Assembly (NCBI GenBank): GCA_025200525.1
Contig: CM045762.1
Span: 82,427,893-82,491,892, forward strand
DNA: 64,000 nt
From: Camellia lanceoleosa
Taxonomy: Eukaryota > Streptophyta > Magnoliopsida > Ericales > Theaceae
Direction: 5' to 3'
Positions 1 to 11,589 of the stretch are shown here, one piece after another. The position numbers and the translations under genes were made by a program. Positions within the stretch are counted from its first letter, which is position 1, and each line of letters begins with the position of its first letter. The notes under the pieces were generated by a model. It had not been told where the DNA came from and searched no databases. It saw only the letters and a list, made by a program, of their open reading frames with translations.

Positions 1-937
1 AGTGATGAAATGAGGGAGGTTGCAGGGATTGTATATGCTGAAATTACATGCAAAATGACATTACAACATGCAAGGAACTCATGCAAATCATGTTTAAAAG
101 CCAAACACACCAAACTAGTGAAGATTACTGCACTATAAGCACGCAATACAAAGCTCCAATGGTACAAGCACTCCAAAACAGTCCTAAAATAGCTTAAGAG
201 GAGTCCTAAAAAATGTTTGAAGTAAGCTAAAAATAGCTAGAATAAAAGTCCAAAACATAGCACAAACTAGACTATTAAGTACAATTGCACTATAAGCATA
301 CAAAGCAAGCCTCAAGTGACTAAACCAGCCACAAACAGAGGTAAAACAAGTCAAAATAGTAACAAAAACATGCCGAGATCAAGTCACAAAATGCTAGAAA
401 AACATGGTCACATGTTAAGCTATCTACACATGTAAACAAGACACTAGGAGGGGAGGCTAACCCCTCCACCTTTGGACTTCAAAACAAAGTTTTTGCCACT
501 AAAATAACTCTGATTTTCAGTGGTTAGAAAGGCCAAAAAGTTTGATTTAAAACAACTTTGAAAGATGGCACAGCAACTTAGCAAGGAAGCCACAAGAAGG
601 GTGGACCACCTCTAACTCCAATCAAATCTCAAACCACCATTTTTAAGCCTAAAAAATAGAGGTTTTTATAGTTGAAAACCAGGCCAAAAAAAGTTTGCAA
701 AGGTGGCAAAACAAGTATTTAAATAAGCTTAAAAAACACAAGCGTTCTACCTCTTGAAGACAAGATGCTATTTAGGCAACAAAGGCAAGTCAAACCAAGC
801 CAATATCCTCTTCTAGAGCTCAAACAGGACCTCAAGCAACCTCAACACAATGGTGATCAAGTTTGATGAAGGACTCACATGCAAGAGTGTAGAGAATTTA
901 GGCTTTAAGGCATAAAATATCAAGAGAGAGAGGATTC

Positions 938-938
<1 letters not shown>

Positions 939-971
<33 letters not shown>
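939..971. repeat. (AG)n microsatellite in the LTR
   Basis: About 16 AG dinucleotides in a row. The matching place in the right LTR (about 39259-39284) holds a shorter, interrupted run, so the length changed after the two LTRs were copied. Confidence 0.9.
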
Positions 972-974
<3 letters not shown>

Positions 975-1017
975 TTTTGTCTTTAAAATTTCCAACCTCC
1001 TACATGCAACAGGAAGG

Positions 1018-1033
1018 CTTCTATATATAGAAG
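1018..1033 (-). promoter_or_regulatory. Likely LTR core promoter (TATA box in a palindrome)
   Basis: CTTCTATATATAGAAG is a perfect 16-bp palindrome with a TATA-box-like centre, about 360 bp inside the LTR start on the minus strand. It is identical in the other LTR of A (39333-39348). Element C has a TATA-like core between inverted arms at the comparable place (59240-59260). The promoter role is inferred. Confidence 0.5.
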
Positions 1034-1387
1034 ATACAAAATCCCCTCAAAGAGATCCAGCTATACACGTGCAAGCAAATGGCTCAACATGTGCAAACAG
1101 CTGGCACAAAATATCAGAAAAATATCTACTGATACACTAGTGGCCGGCTGGCCATCAGTGATGGCCGATAAGCCAAAATCCATGGCCGGCAGTGCATCAA
1201 AAATAACATGCTGAAAGGACCAAAACCTGGTCCAACAATGAGATAGAATGGATACAGGGTTTGGAAAGCTCAAACTTGGGGCATTCCATCGTGGATTTCT
1301 AGCACTCGATGAGCAATCAAACTCATCACTGGATGTACCTGCAAGAACATCCAAGTCTTGAGGATGGTAAAAAATGGGGTGTCTACA

Positions 1388-1405
1388 GTTATCCCTCTTT
1401 GACAG
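1388..1405 (-). other. Element A polypurine tract
   Basis: The minus strand reads CTGTCAAAGAGGGATAAC directly before the LTR start TGTAGACACCCC. Element C carries the sister sequence GTCAAAGAGGGGCAAC at 59704-59719. This is the normal position of the plus-strand primer of an LTR retrotransposon. Confidence 0.75.
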
Positions 1406-1735
1406 AACTCAGAGTCACAAAGATGATGTGAGTGATTGTCAAAGCCCAGAGACGACCCATTTTGGCAAGGCCGCAAGACTTAGAAAAACATTCAAGAGAA
1501 TAATACATAGTTGTGCCCGCAGGCTAGGGCAAAATGCTAATGAGATGCACGATGTAAGAACCTAACTTATGATCATGCAATGAGGCTGTAATGAAGCATT
1601 TACATGAAAGTGTTATGCAAGGGAAATGTGACAATTTAAGCAAACCAACAAGGTACAATAATCTCATACATGAGAAGAAGTAAGCAAATAAACATGCCAT
1701 GCGTGAGAATCACAAATCGAACCGCATTTCATGCA

Positions 1736-1740
1736 GAAAG
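1736..1740. repeat. Target-site duplication GAAAG, left copy (right copy 11476-11480)
   Basis: A direct 5-bp repeat abuts both ends of Tekay-1. Five base pairs is the usual duplication for Ty3/gypsy integrases. Confidence 0.9.
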
Positions 1741-2075
1741 TGTGATAACCCTGTTCCGTACTATGCTAATTGATCTTTATTATGAATATTATTATGTGTT
1801 TGATATGATTTTGAGTGCCATTTATATAAATATATTTGGTTTTGAATTTCTATCTGTTCACCGTAGGAAAATTTGTTTGACTTTTTGCTTTGGAATTTAA
1901 ATTGAAGGCCTTATTGGCCATAAAAATCGAAATTGACTATGTCGTTGTGATTGGCGTAATTTTCAGAGCCTACTATGAAATTTAATTGAAAATTGATTCG
2001 GATCAAATTAATTAGATTAAATTAATTTAATAATGCTCAACTAATTAGTGTTAAGGGAATTTAATTAAGAGAGGT

Positions 2076-2084
2076 TATAAAAAT
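2076..2084 (+). promoter_or_regulatory. Tekay-1 LTR TATA box
   Basis: TATAAAAAT follows a purine stretch about 335 bp into the LTR and is conserved in the 3' LTR (about 9338-9346). The related Tekay-2 LTR has a weaker version near 49771. Assigned by sequence and position only. Confidence 0.5.
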
Positions 2085-2807
2085 GGGGATTACACACTCA
2101 CATTCATTTGTTTGAGCTCAAAATCAGATTTTACACTTTAGTGAGAGAGAGAGGCTGGCTCTAGAGAGAGAAAGGGGGAGAATTGTGTATTTTGGCTCAA
2201 GGTTTGTGAGAATGGAAAGCTAGGCTCAAGAATTAACTTCAATTGTGAGGATTAAAGCTCTTAGGTGAGTAATCAACTCTTAATTTATGAATTGATTATG
2301 TAATTTTGTGAATTCGAGTGGTATGGTAGCTCATGGCAAAGATTGAGTTGAATATGAAGTTAGAATGCACATGCATGCATGAAATTACTATCAATCACCA
2401 TGAATTGCCATGAAATTGCATAAGCTAGGATGTATAATGTTGAACATAAAGAATTAGGCACCAATCTTGACATGCATGCATGCATAATTTTCATGGGTTT
2501 CATAATAATAAGTGTCATTTCTAAGATGTGAAATAGAAATGAAGTCAAAAATTGACATGCATGTTTGATTAGTGAAGATATGGCGCTTATATGAGGTTTG
2601 AATGCATGTGCCTTGATTATACAAAAGAAATGTAGATTAATTTTGAAGAATGGACCATGATTTTGTATAATTGACCTCATATTGCTTACATCCACATGCT
2701 ATATATTGTGTCTCCAAGTTTTTGGACCAAAAACATGAAAGTTGGAACTTTGAATATCAAGGTTGCGCTTGAAGAACAATTCTGGGAAACCCAGAATTTG
2801 GCACGTT

Positions 2808-3031
2808 CGCTCGAGCGGGGAAAGCGTCGCTCGAGCGTGAAATGCAAGCTCCTAATAGTTTTCTTGTTAGTGATGTCCGCTCGAGCGGGGACATTCATGC
2901 TCGAGCGGCGAGCCATGTAGTGTGACTTTCAGCTCGAGCGTCCGATTTCACGCTCGAGCGTAAAAATGAGGCAACCAGTACTTTTGCAGACCATGAAGGT
3001 CAGCTCAAGCGCCGGAACCCACGCTCGAGCG
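2808..3031. repeat. Cluster of CGCTCGAGCG palindromes in the LTR
   Basis: Eight copies of the palindrome CGCTCGAGCG or one-base variants lie in 224 bp, arranged as four pairs with AT-rich DNA between them. The surrounding LTR is AT-rich and poor in CpG. The same eight-copy arrangement is found at 10075-10298 and, in the diverged Tekay-2 LTR, at 50407-50630. Confidence 0.85.
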
Positions 3032-3381
3032 GGGATCCCTGTTTCAGAAATTTTGTAAAAGTGTTCTATGTTTCCTTTTCCATTCTCTTTCGCTTCTAAG
3101 TACTCTTAGGCATGCAATAAGCATTATGAATAAATTAAAAGGATAAGAATGAAGCCTAAGAGGGATGTACGAATTAAGAATGGATTGAATCGTTTGTGAC
3201 GCATATGTGTTATGTAATGTGTAGGGTCGAGCTCAAGGGTGAATCCACCGGCAGAACACTGTGAGTAATATCTTAATAAAGATATTTGAAGTATGTTATT
3301 TGTCCAAATGCTTATTTCCCTATAAGTCCTATAAGTTTGTTAATTTGAATTGTGGACAAATGTTGGCTATGCCATATGGTT

Positions 3382-3712
3382 GGGCCAATGGCTGTTGGAT
3401 ACAATTGATTGGACCAAAGGCCGTATGATATGAATGAATGGGCCAAAGGCCGTTGGATACAATTGATTAGGTCGAAGGCCGTATGACATGCATGAATGAA
3501 TGGGCCAAATGCTGTCTGACATGAATGAATGGGCCAAAGGCCGTTTGACGCGAATAATTGGGCCAAAGGCCGTCAGACAGGAACGATTGGGCCAAAGGCC
3601 GTTGGATATGAATGAATTGGGCCTGAGGCCATTTGATTTGTTTGGAACCGCAATCACTTGACCTATATGTATATATATACTAGATAGAAATATGAATTGG
3701 GCCCAAGGCCGC
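3382..3712. repeat. GGCC-AAA-GGCC minisatellite in the LTR
   Basis: Roughly ten imperfect copies of a 30-40 bp unit with the core TGGGCCAAAGGCCGT, itself a short inverted repeat (GGCC, AAA, GGCC). The 3' LTR (10649-10950) has lost one unit. Tekay-2 carries a shorter array at about 50955-51171. Confidence 0.85.
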
Positions 3713-4240
3713 CTGATATATGTCGTTCTAAATACCGTTCATGTATCTTCTTTATTTGATATTATTCATTGGGCTTTCGCTTACGCTCATTCATGTGTCT
3801 GTAGGTGAACCAAAGGAGGTCCAAACCCAACCTCAGTGAACTTTGTGTGAAACAGTCAAGGTTTTAAAGAGTCAGCCCATACGTCTCACACGCGAGACTT
3901 GTTTTCGCCATTTTGCTACTTTGTTATATTTTGTCATGTTGGCGAGAACTTTGGATTACGGTTGTACATAGTTTTGATTGGCTGACCATGACTTGAATGA
4001 TCCTGTTGTGTAAAGCTTATATGTTAACTTTCCTTGATGTGAGTTATTAATGTATGTTTGTGAAATGTTATGACGTGCCATGTAAGCACAGCTCTATGGA
4101 CAAAAGTTTGAAATTGCTTCCGCTTGGCCCCCTGTATTCTGTTAAAATATACTCGATTTGGTTTAAGGCCGTAGGTAATCTCGTGATTACTGGCCCGTTA
4201 TGTCCTTAACCCATAGGGGCGGGTTCGGGTTATGACAGAG

Positions 4241-4253
4241 TCGTATCTGAGCA
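4241..4253 (+). other. Tekay-1 primer-binding site (mutated, tRNA-iMet type)
   Basis: TCGTATCTGAGCA lies 3 bp after the 5' LTR. The Tekay-2 copy at 51656 has the standard TGGTATCAGAGCA, complementary to the 3' end of initiator tRNA-Met. Two substitutions here may weaken priming. Confidence 0.8.
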
Positions 4254-4495
4254 CGAGTTAATAACTCACACACTTGTCCAAAAGAGCAATTAGCATCTAG
4301 AAAAGATCAAGGATGCATCCATGTGATAAGTAAGAATTTGTAAACATTGATACTACGTTTAAGTGCTCTGAAATAAATGATTATGTGCTATATGTTTGCG
4401 ATTTACTTGCATTGCAAATTATGTGAATATGTATGCTTTTTATTATATGCATACTTGTGAAACTTTTGTGTAAAGAATAATGCGAGTGTAATCAG

Positions 4496-5575
4496 ATGGT
4501 GAGAACAAGAGGTGATGAGGTAGAGGAATCCTCTACTGCCAGAATGGATAGAAATGAAAGATTGATTCAGGAAATGGCAGAAACATTGAGGCAACAACAG
4601 CAGTGGCAACAACAGTGGCAGCAACAACATCCTCCACCTCCACCTCTAGCACCACCTGTGCCAAACTTACAGAATGATGATCGACTAATAGCTCTCACCA
4701 AAGAGTTTAAGAAAATGAAACCGCCACAATTCCATGGTGGATTAGATCCATTGAAAGCCGAAGCATGGGTCCTCGGTATCGAAAATGTATTTGAAGTGTT
4801 CCCTTGTTCGGAGACATAGAAAGTGCTCCTAGCCACTTTTACTCTTGAAGATGAGGCTAGAAGGCGGTGGATGCTAATGCGTGAAAACAGTAAAGGTGTT
4901 GGTTAGGCACGGTTCTTGGAAATTTTCTATGACAAGTACTTTCCACAGTGTGTTTGTGACAGGAAGGTGTCAGAATTCATGGAACTTAAATAGAACAGCA
5001 TGACTGTAGCTGAGCATGAAGCCAAGTTCACTGAATTGGCTAGGTTTGCACCACATGTGGTTGACACCGACTATAAGAAGGCGAGACATTTTGAAGGGGG
5101 ACTTCGGGATGATATTCTAGAAAAGGTGAACGTTCTCAAACTGGAGACCTATATTGAGGTGCTAGACCAGGCCATAATATCAGAAGCTAACATAGCCAGA
5201 CAAGCTAAACCAACGACAGACTGGAATGGTAGTAAAACACAAGGCTTCTTTTCGAAGAAGAAATTTTCAAAGAAGGAGAATACGGGCTCCTCGAGTACTT
5301 CTAACTCTTCCCGAGACACATCCCCAATGTGTAATATTTGTGGTACAAGGCATCGTGGGGTTTGTTACCGTGTGTCAGGAGCTTGTTTTAAATGTGGAAA
5401 AACAAGGCATATGGCCAGAGAATGTAATCAGAACAATGGGAAGATAGCTACTAGTTCCACTGCATCGATCCCAAAATCGGGAAATACTATGAGATGTACT
5501 ACCACCGGAGATACCATGAGGCAAGCGAGAGTTTTCGCACTTGTTCCGGGCGATACATGGAATGCGAACGCAGTT
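4496..5575 (+). pseudogene. Tekay-1 gag (pseudogene)
   Basis: Encodes the capsid/nucleocapsid precursor that packages the element RNA. The reading frame from ATG 4496 has a Gln/Pro-rich N-terminus, then the gag core (FKKMKPPQFHGGLDPLKAE, later AEHEAKFTELARFAPH), and two Cys-rich motifs, the second a CX2CX4HX4C knuckle (CFKCGKTRHMAREC). Stops at 4817, about 4904 and 4991 are all TAG in the same frame; the aligned Tekay-2 codons at the first and third are CAG or CAA, as expected from deamination. With those stops the frame is otherwise continuous into protease. No intact Gag can be made. Confidence 0.9.
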
Positions 5576-8500
5576 GTCTTAGGTACTATTTCTATATGTA
5601 ATCAGGATGCTTTTGTGTTAATTGACTTCAGATCAACACTCTTTCGTAACATGTGCATTTGCATCTTGACTGAGCAGACCTCTAGAATTATTGCCATATC
5701 TGCTATCTGTATCTGCTCCATCCGGGGAATCTGTATTGCCTGAATCTGTATATCGTTTTTACGACATGCGAATTGGGAATGCTATGCTGTATGTGGTTTT
5801 GTTTCCCTTGAACTTTAGGCACTTTGATATAATTCTAGGCATGGATTGGTTAACTAAATATTGTGCCACCATTGATTGTGTAACAAAACGGGTTGTGTTT
5901 AAACCACCGGAGCAGGAAGAAATTGTGTTTGTGGGTAATGGGGTAGTGCCTCTACCTTATTTGATATCTGCAATGAAAGCATGTAAATTATTGAAGAAAG
6001 GGTGCCAGGGTTATTTGTGTTGTGTGCTCTCTGAACAATCTGTGAATGTTGAATTGAACAGTAAACCTATTATTAGAGAATTTCCAGATGTGTTTCCAAA
6101 TGAAATACCAAGGGAATTGGTAGACAGGGAGATCGAGTTTACGATTGAAATTATGCCAGGCACCCAGCCTATTTCTAAAACTCCCTACAGAATGGCTACT
6201 ACTGAAATGAAAGAACTGAAAGAACAGTTGCACGACCTGCTTGACAAAAGGGTTTATCTGACCTAGCACTTCACCATGGGGTGCACCAGTGTTGTTTGCA
6301 AAAAAGAAAGATGGAACCTTGCGGTTGTGTATCGACAATTAAGAATTGAACAAGGTAACAATAAAAAATAAATATCCCTTACCTCGTATTGATGACCTGT
6401 TTGACTAGTTGCAAGGATCACAAGTGTTTTCCAAAATTGATTTGAGATCCGGGTATCATCAGTTAAAACTGAAAGCAGAAGATGTTGAGAAAACCGCATT
6501 TCGAACAAGGTATGGCCATTATGAATTTCTTGTTATGCCATTTGGTGTAACTAATGCTCTGGCAGCGTTTATGGAGTTAATGAACCGAATTTTTAAAACC
6601 TACATTGATGAATATGTTGTGGTTTTTATTAATGACATTTTGATATACTCCAAGAATAGACTTGAACATGAACAACATCTGAGGACTGTGTTACAGATAC
6701 TTAGAGAAAAGAAGTTATTTGCTAAACTAAAGAAATGTGAATTTTGGTTGGATGAAGTAATATTTTTAGGGCATGTGATCAACAAGGAAGGAATATCAGT
6801 GGACCCGCAGAAAATAGAGGCGATTGTGAATTGGCCTATGCCAACAAATGTAACAGAGGTCCGTAGTTTCATGGGCTTAGCTGGGTACTACAGGAGGTTT
6901 GTGAAAGATTTTTCAAAAATAGCTGTGCCTCTTACCCAACTGACACGCAAGGGACAACCATTTGAATGGAACGATGAAAGAGATCCGCCTTTCATGAACT
7001 AAAACGAGATTGACTACTGCACGAGTATTGACATTGCCCACAGGTACGAAAAACTTTGTAATTTTCAGTGATGCATCTTATAAAGGTTTGGGTTGTGTAT
7101 TAATGCAGAACGGAAAGGTTATTGTTTATGCCTCCTGACAATTGAGGCAACATGAGAAAAACTACACAACACAGGACTTAGAATTGGCCGTAGTTGTGTT
7201 TGCTCTAAAAATTTGGCGGCATTACTTGTATGGGGAGAAATGTGAAGTCTACACGGACCACAAAACTCTGAAATACTTCTTTACACAGAAAGTGTTAAAT
7301 ATGCGACAGAGAAGATGGCTCGAATTGATAAAAGACTATGACCTTGAGATTCAGTAGCACCCTGGGAAAGCCAATAAAGTTGCAGATGCCTTGAGTAGAA
7401 AATCAATGGGGAATTTGGCTTGTTTGCTTACTGAACAGAAGGAAATCATGTAAGATTTTGAGAAGTCTGAGATTGAAGTGGTAATGTGTGAATAAGGCGG
7501 ATTGATAGCCGCTATTTCAGTTGAATTGGCAATCATTGATAAGATTAAACAGAAACAAAAAGAGGATGAATTCCTCAAGAAAGTGATTGACAAATTTGAG
7601 ACAGGTCCAAAAGCAGAGTTTAGTGTTGAAAATGAAGTGTTAAGGTTTCGAGACCGAATGTGTATCCCAGATATTTCGGAGCTATAGAAAAGAGTTCTGG
7701 ATGAAGCTCACAAGTCAGTATTTGCTATGCATCCGAGCAATAATAAAATGTATCGGGACTTGAAACAAAGCTATTGGTGGCCTAAAATGAAGAAAGAAAT
7801 TTCAGAGTATGTGTCTAAATGTCTTCAGTGTCAGCAAGTAAAAGCTGAACATCAAAAACCAGGCGGTCTACTTCAACCTCTCCCTATTCCTGAATGGAAG
7901 TGGGAACATGTGACAATGGATTTTGTTGTTGGTCTACCTCGGACTCCTCGAGGTATGGATTCTATTTGGGTTGTAGTTGATAGACTGACTAAATCTGCAC
8001 ATTTTCTACCTGTTAGAACTACATTTGATGCTTATAGACTGGCTACTATATATGTTTATGAGATTGTTCGTTTACACGGGGTTCCAGTATCTATTGTGTC
8101 GGATAGAGATCCGAAATTTGTATCTAGATTGTGGAAGAGTTTGCAGAAAGCTATGGGGACTAAACTGAGGTTTAGTACTGCATTCCATCCACAGATAGAT
8201 AGGCAATCAGAATGGACCAGACAGATGTTAGAAGATATGCTGAGAATGTGTGCTTTAGATTTTCAGGGGTATTGGGAAGACTATTTGCCACTAGTAGAGT
8301 TTGCATACAATAACAACTTCCACTGTAGCATCGGTATGGGACCATACGAGGCTTTGTATGGTAGAAGGTGTAGATCACTAATTTGTTGGACAGAAGTCGG
8401 GGATAGGGCTTTACTTGGGCCCGAAATTTTGCAAGACACTTCTAAGAAGATCAAAATAATCCAACAGAGGCTCAAAACAGCTCAGGCCCGACAAAAGAAT

Positions 8501-8992
8501 TATGCAAACGTTCAAAGGAGACCTCTTGAGTGTGAGGTTGGTGACCACGTGTTTATCCGTGTGACACCAATGAAAGGCTAAGTCAGGTTCGGAAAGAAGG
8601 GAAAGTTGTTGCCTCGTTGCATTGGGCCGTTTCAAATTCTGGAGAGGCTTGGTCCAGTTGCTTATAGAGTTGCTTTGCCACTGGGATTCGAGCAAATCCA
8701 TAATGTGTTTCATGTGTCAATGTTAAGGGGTTATCTTTGAGATCCCTTTCACGTGATTGATTATCACCGGATAGCTCTTGATGAGAATATAGAATACGCA
8801 GAATGGCCAGGATGAATCATTGACTGGCAAGTGAAACAGTTGAGAAGCAAGTCCATCCCGATGGTGAAAGTGGAATGGAGAGAACACTATGGGACGGACG
8901 CTACATGGGAAAAAGAGGATGAAATGCGGCTACGCTATCCAAATTTGTTTCCCGACGAAGGTAAAATAAGTTTGGAGGACCAAACTTCCTAA
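5576..8992 (+). pseudogene. Tekay-1 pol: protease, RT, RNase H, integrase, chromodomain (pseudogene)
   Basis: Order of domains: aspartic protease (LIDFRSTLF here, LIDSGSTHSF in Tekay-2), RT (about 6050-6950), RNase H (about 7050-7400), integrase with its HHCC zinc region (CLQCQQVKAEH) and DDE core (about 7900-8400), and a chromodomain (about 8786-8945) that can bind histone marks and steer integration. A 2-bp deletion near 5640 shifts the frame, a 1-bp insertion near 6250 shifts it again, and TAG/TGA/TAA stops are scattered through it. The RT active site reads FIND (6625-6636) where FIDD or YVDD is expected, so one catalytic Asp is lost. The frame ends at TAA 8990-8992, directly before the purine tract. 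Confidence 0.92.
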
Positions 8993-9004
8993 AAGAGGGA
9001 AGAC
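8991..9004 (+). other. Tekay-1 polypurine tract
   Basis: AAAAGAGGGAAGAC immediately precedes the 3' LTR, the usual place of the plus-strand primer. It overlaps the pol stop codon. Confidence 0.85.
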
Positions 9005-11475
9005 TATGATAACCCTATTCCGTATTATGCTAATTGATCTTTATTGTGAATATGATTATGTGTTTGATATGATTTTGAGTGCCATTTATATGAATATATG
9101 TGGTTTTGAATTTCTATTCTCACCGTAGGAAAATCTGTTTGACTTTCTGCTTTGGAATTTAAATTGAAGGCCTTATCGGCCATAGAAACCGAAATTGACT
9201 ACATTGTTGTGATTGGTGTAATTTTTAGAGCCTACGGTGAAACTTAAGTGAAAATTGATTCGGATCAGATTAATTAGATTAAATTAATTTAATAATGCTC
9301 AACTAATTAGTGTTAAGGGAATTTTATTAAGAGAGGTTATAAAAAGGGGGCATTATACAGTCACGTTCATTTGTTTGAGCTCAAAATCAGATTTTACACT
9401 TTAGTGAGAGAGAGAGAGAGGCTGACTCTAGAGAGAGAAACTGGGAGAATTGTGTATTTTGGCTTAAGGTTTGTGAGATTGGAAAGCTAGGCTTAAGAAT
9501 TAACTTCAATTGTGAGGATTGAAGCTCTTAGGTGAGTAATCAACCCTTAATTTGTGAATTGAGTATGTAATTTTGTGAATTTGAGTGGTATGGTAGCTCA
9601 TGGCAAAGATTGAGTTGAATATGAAGTTAGAATGCACATGCATGCATGAAATTACTATCAATCACCATGAATTGCCATGAAATTGCATAAGCTAGGATGT
9701 ATAATGTTGACCATAAAGAATTAGGCACCAATCTTGACATGCATGCATGCATAATTTTCATGGGTTTCATAATAATAAGTGTCATTTCTAAGATGTGAAA
9801 TAGAAATGAATTCAAAAATTGACATGCATGTTTGATTAGTGAAGATATGGCGCTTATATGAGGTTTGAATGCATGTGCCTTGATTATACAAAAGAAATGT
9901 AGATTAATTTTGAAGAATGGACCATGATTTTGTATAATTGACCTCATATTGCTTACATCCACATGCTATATATTGTGTCTCCAAGTTTTTGGACCAAAAA
10001 CATGAAAGTTGGCACTTTGAATATCAAGGTTGCACTTGAAGAACAATTCTGGGAAACCCAGAATTTGGCACGTTCGCTCGAGCGGGGAAAGCGTCGCTCG
10101 AGCGTGAAATGCAAGCTCCCAATAGTTTTCTTGTTAGTGATGTCCGCTCGAGCGGGGACATTCATGCTCGAGCGGCGAGCCATGTAGTGTGACTTTCAGC
10201 TCGAGCATCCGATTTCACGCTCGAGCGTAAAAATGAGGCAACCAGTACTTTTGCAGACCATGAAGGTCAGCTCAAGCGCCGGAACCCACGCTCGAGCGGG
10301 GATCCCTGTTTCAGAAATTTTGTAAAAGTGTTCTGTGTTTCCTTTTCCATTCTCTTTCGCTTCTAAGTACTCTTAGGCATGCAATAAGCATTATGAATAA
10401 ATTAAAAGGATAAGAATGAAGCCTAAGAGGGATGTACGAATTAAGAACGGATTGAATCGTTTGTGACGCATATGTGTTATGTAATGTGTAGGGTCGAGCT
10501 CAAGGGTGAATCCACCGGCAGAACACTGTGAGTAATATCTTAATAAAGATATTTGAAGTATGTTATTTGTCCAAATGCTTATTTCCCTATAAGTCCTATA
10601 AGTTTGTTAATTTGAATTGTGGACAAATGTTGGCTATGCCATATGGTTGGGCCAATGGCTGTTGGATACAATTGATTGGACCAAAGGCCGTATGATATGA
10701 ATGAATGGGCCAAAGGCCGTTGGATACAATTGATTAGGCCGAAGGCCGTATGACATGCATGAATGAATGGGCCAAAGGCCATTTGACGCGAATAATTGGG
10801 CCAAAGGCCATCAGACATGAACGATTAGGCCAAAGGTCGTCGGATATGAATGAATTGGGCCCGAGGCCGTTTGATGTGTTTGGAACCGCAATCACTTGAC
10901 CTATATGTATATATATACTAGATAAAAATATGAATTGGACACAAGGCCGTTTGATGTAAGTTGTTCTAAATACCGTTCGTGGATCTTCTTTATTCGATAT
11001 TATTCACTGGGCTTTCGCTCACACTCATTCATATGTCTGTAGGTGAGCCAAGGGAGGTCCAAACCCAGCCTCAGTGGACTTTGTGTGAAACATTCAAGGT
11101 TTTGAAGAGTCAGCCCATACGTCTCACGCGCGAGACTTGTTTTCGCCCTTTTGCTACTTTGTTATATTTTGTCATGTTGGCGAGAACTTTGGATTACGGT
11201 TATACATAGTTTTGATTGGCTGACCATGACTCGAATGATCCTGTTGTGTAAAGCTTATACGTTAACTTTCCTTGATGTGAGTTATTAATGTATGTTTGTG
11301 AAATGTTATGACGTGCCATGTATGCACAGCTCTATGGACAAAAGTTTGAAATTGCTTCCGCTTGGCCCTCTTAACTCTGTTAAAATATACTTGATTTGGT
11401 TTAAGGTCATAGGTAATCTCGTTATTTCTGGCCGGTTATGTCCTTAACCCATGGGGGTGGGTTCGGGTCATGACA
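9005..11475 (+). repeat. Tekay-1 3' LTR
   Basis: Starts TATGATAACC (second base changed from TG) and ends TCATGACA. It matches 1741-4237 with few differences, the largest being one missing 30-bp repeat unit near 10770. It repeats the TATA box, the CTCGAG cluster (10075-10298) and the GGCC array (10649-10950). Confidence 0.95.
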
Positions 11476-11589
11476 GAAAGGATGTAAAAAAATTATGCAG
11501 TCTTAACTACGCCTCACGAAGGAAAGGTTAAGAGCGACAGTCGGGTGCACCCGAAAGCTCAAACAAAACACATCCTAGTGCGTCACACA

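Larger units (their letters stand above)
1..1387 (-). repeat. Element A 3' LTR (inner part; start lies outside the window)
   Basis: Positions 1-1211 align closely with 38321-39568, differing at scattered single bases. The right end is TGTCTACA on the plus strand, so the LTR begins TGTAGACACCCC on its own (minus) strand. The same terminus closes the LTR of element C at 59703. A purine tract follows at once inside the element. Positions 1212-1387 have no partner in the right LTR, which is truncated. Confidence 0.85.
1741..4237 (+). repeat. Tekay-1 5' LTR
   Basis: Starts TGTGATAACC and ends TTATGACA. Matched along its whole length by 9005-11475. It holds a TATA box near 2076, a cluster of eight CTCGAG-type palindromes (2808-3031) and a GGCCAAAGGCC repeat array (3382-3712). 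Confidence 0.95.
1741..11475 (+). mobile_element. Tekay-1: chromodomain Ty3/gypsy (Tekay/Del lineage) inserted in element A
   Basis: Two LTRs of about 2.5 kb (1741-4237 and 9005-11475) flank a gag-pol region with a CCHC knuckle, protease, RT, RNase H, integrase and a C-terminal chromodomain. GAAAG stands just before (1736-1740) and just after (11476-11480) the element. The uninterrupted site is visible in element C at about 59960-59990 (AATGCATAAAGGATGTAA), compared with ATGCAGAAAG and GAAAGGATGTAA on the two sides here. The LTRs are nearly identical apart from one lost 30-bp repeat unit and scattered substitutions, so the insertion is younger than A. Several stops and frameshifts make the copy inactive. 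Confidence 0.95.

Noticed and set aside
2808..3031. CTCGAG (XhoI) sites as vector contamination
   Set aside because: The cluster lies inside an LTR and is present in three LTRs of different age.
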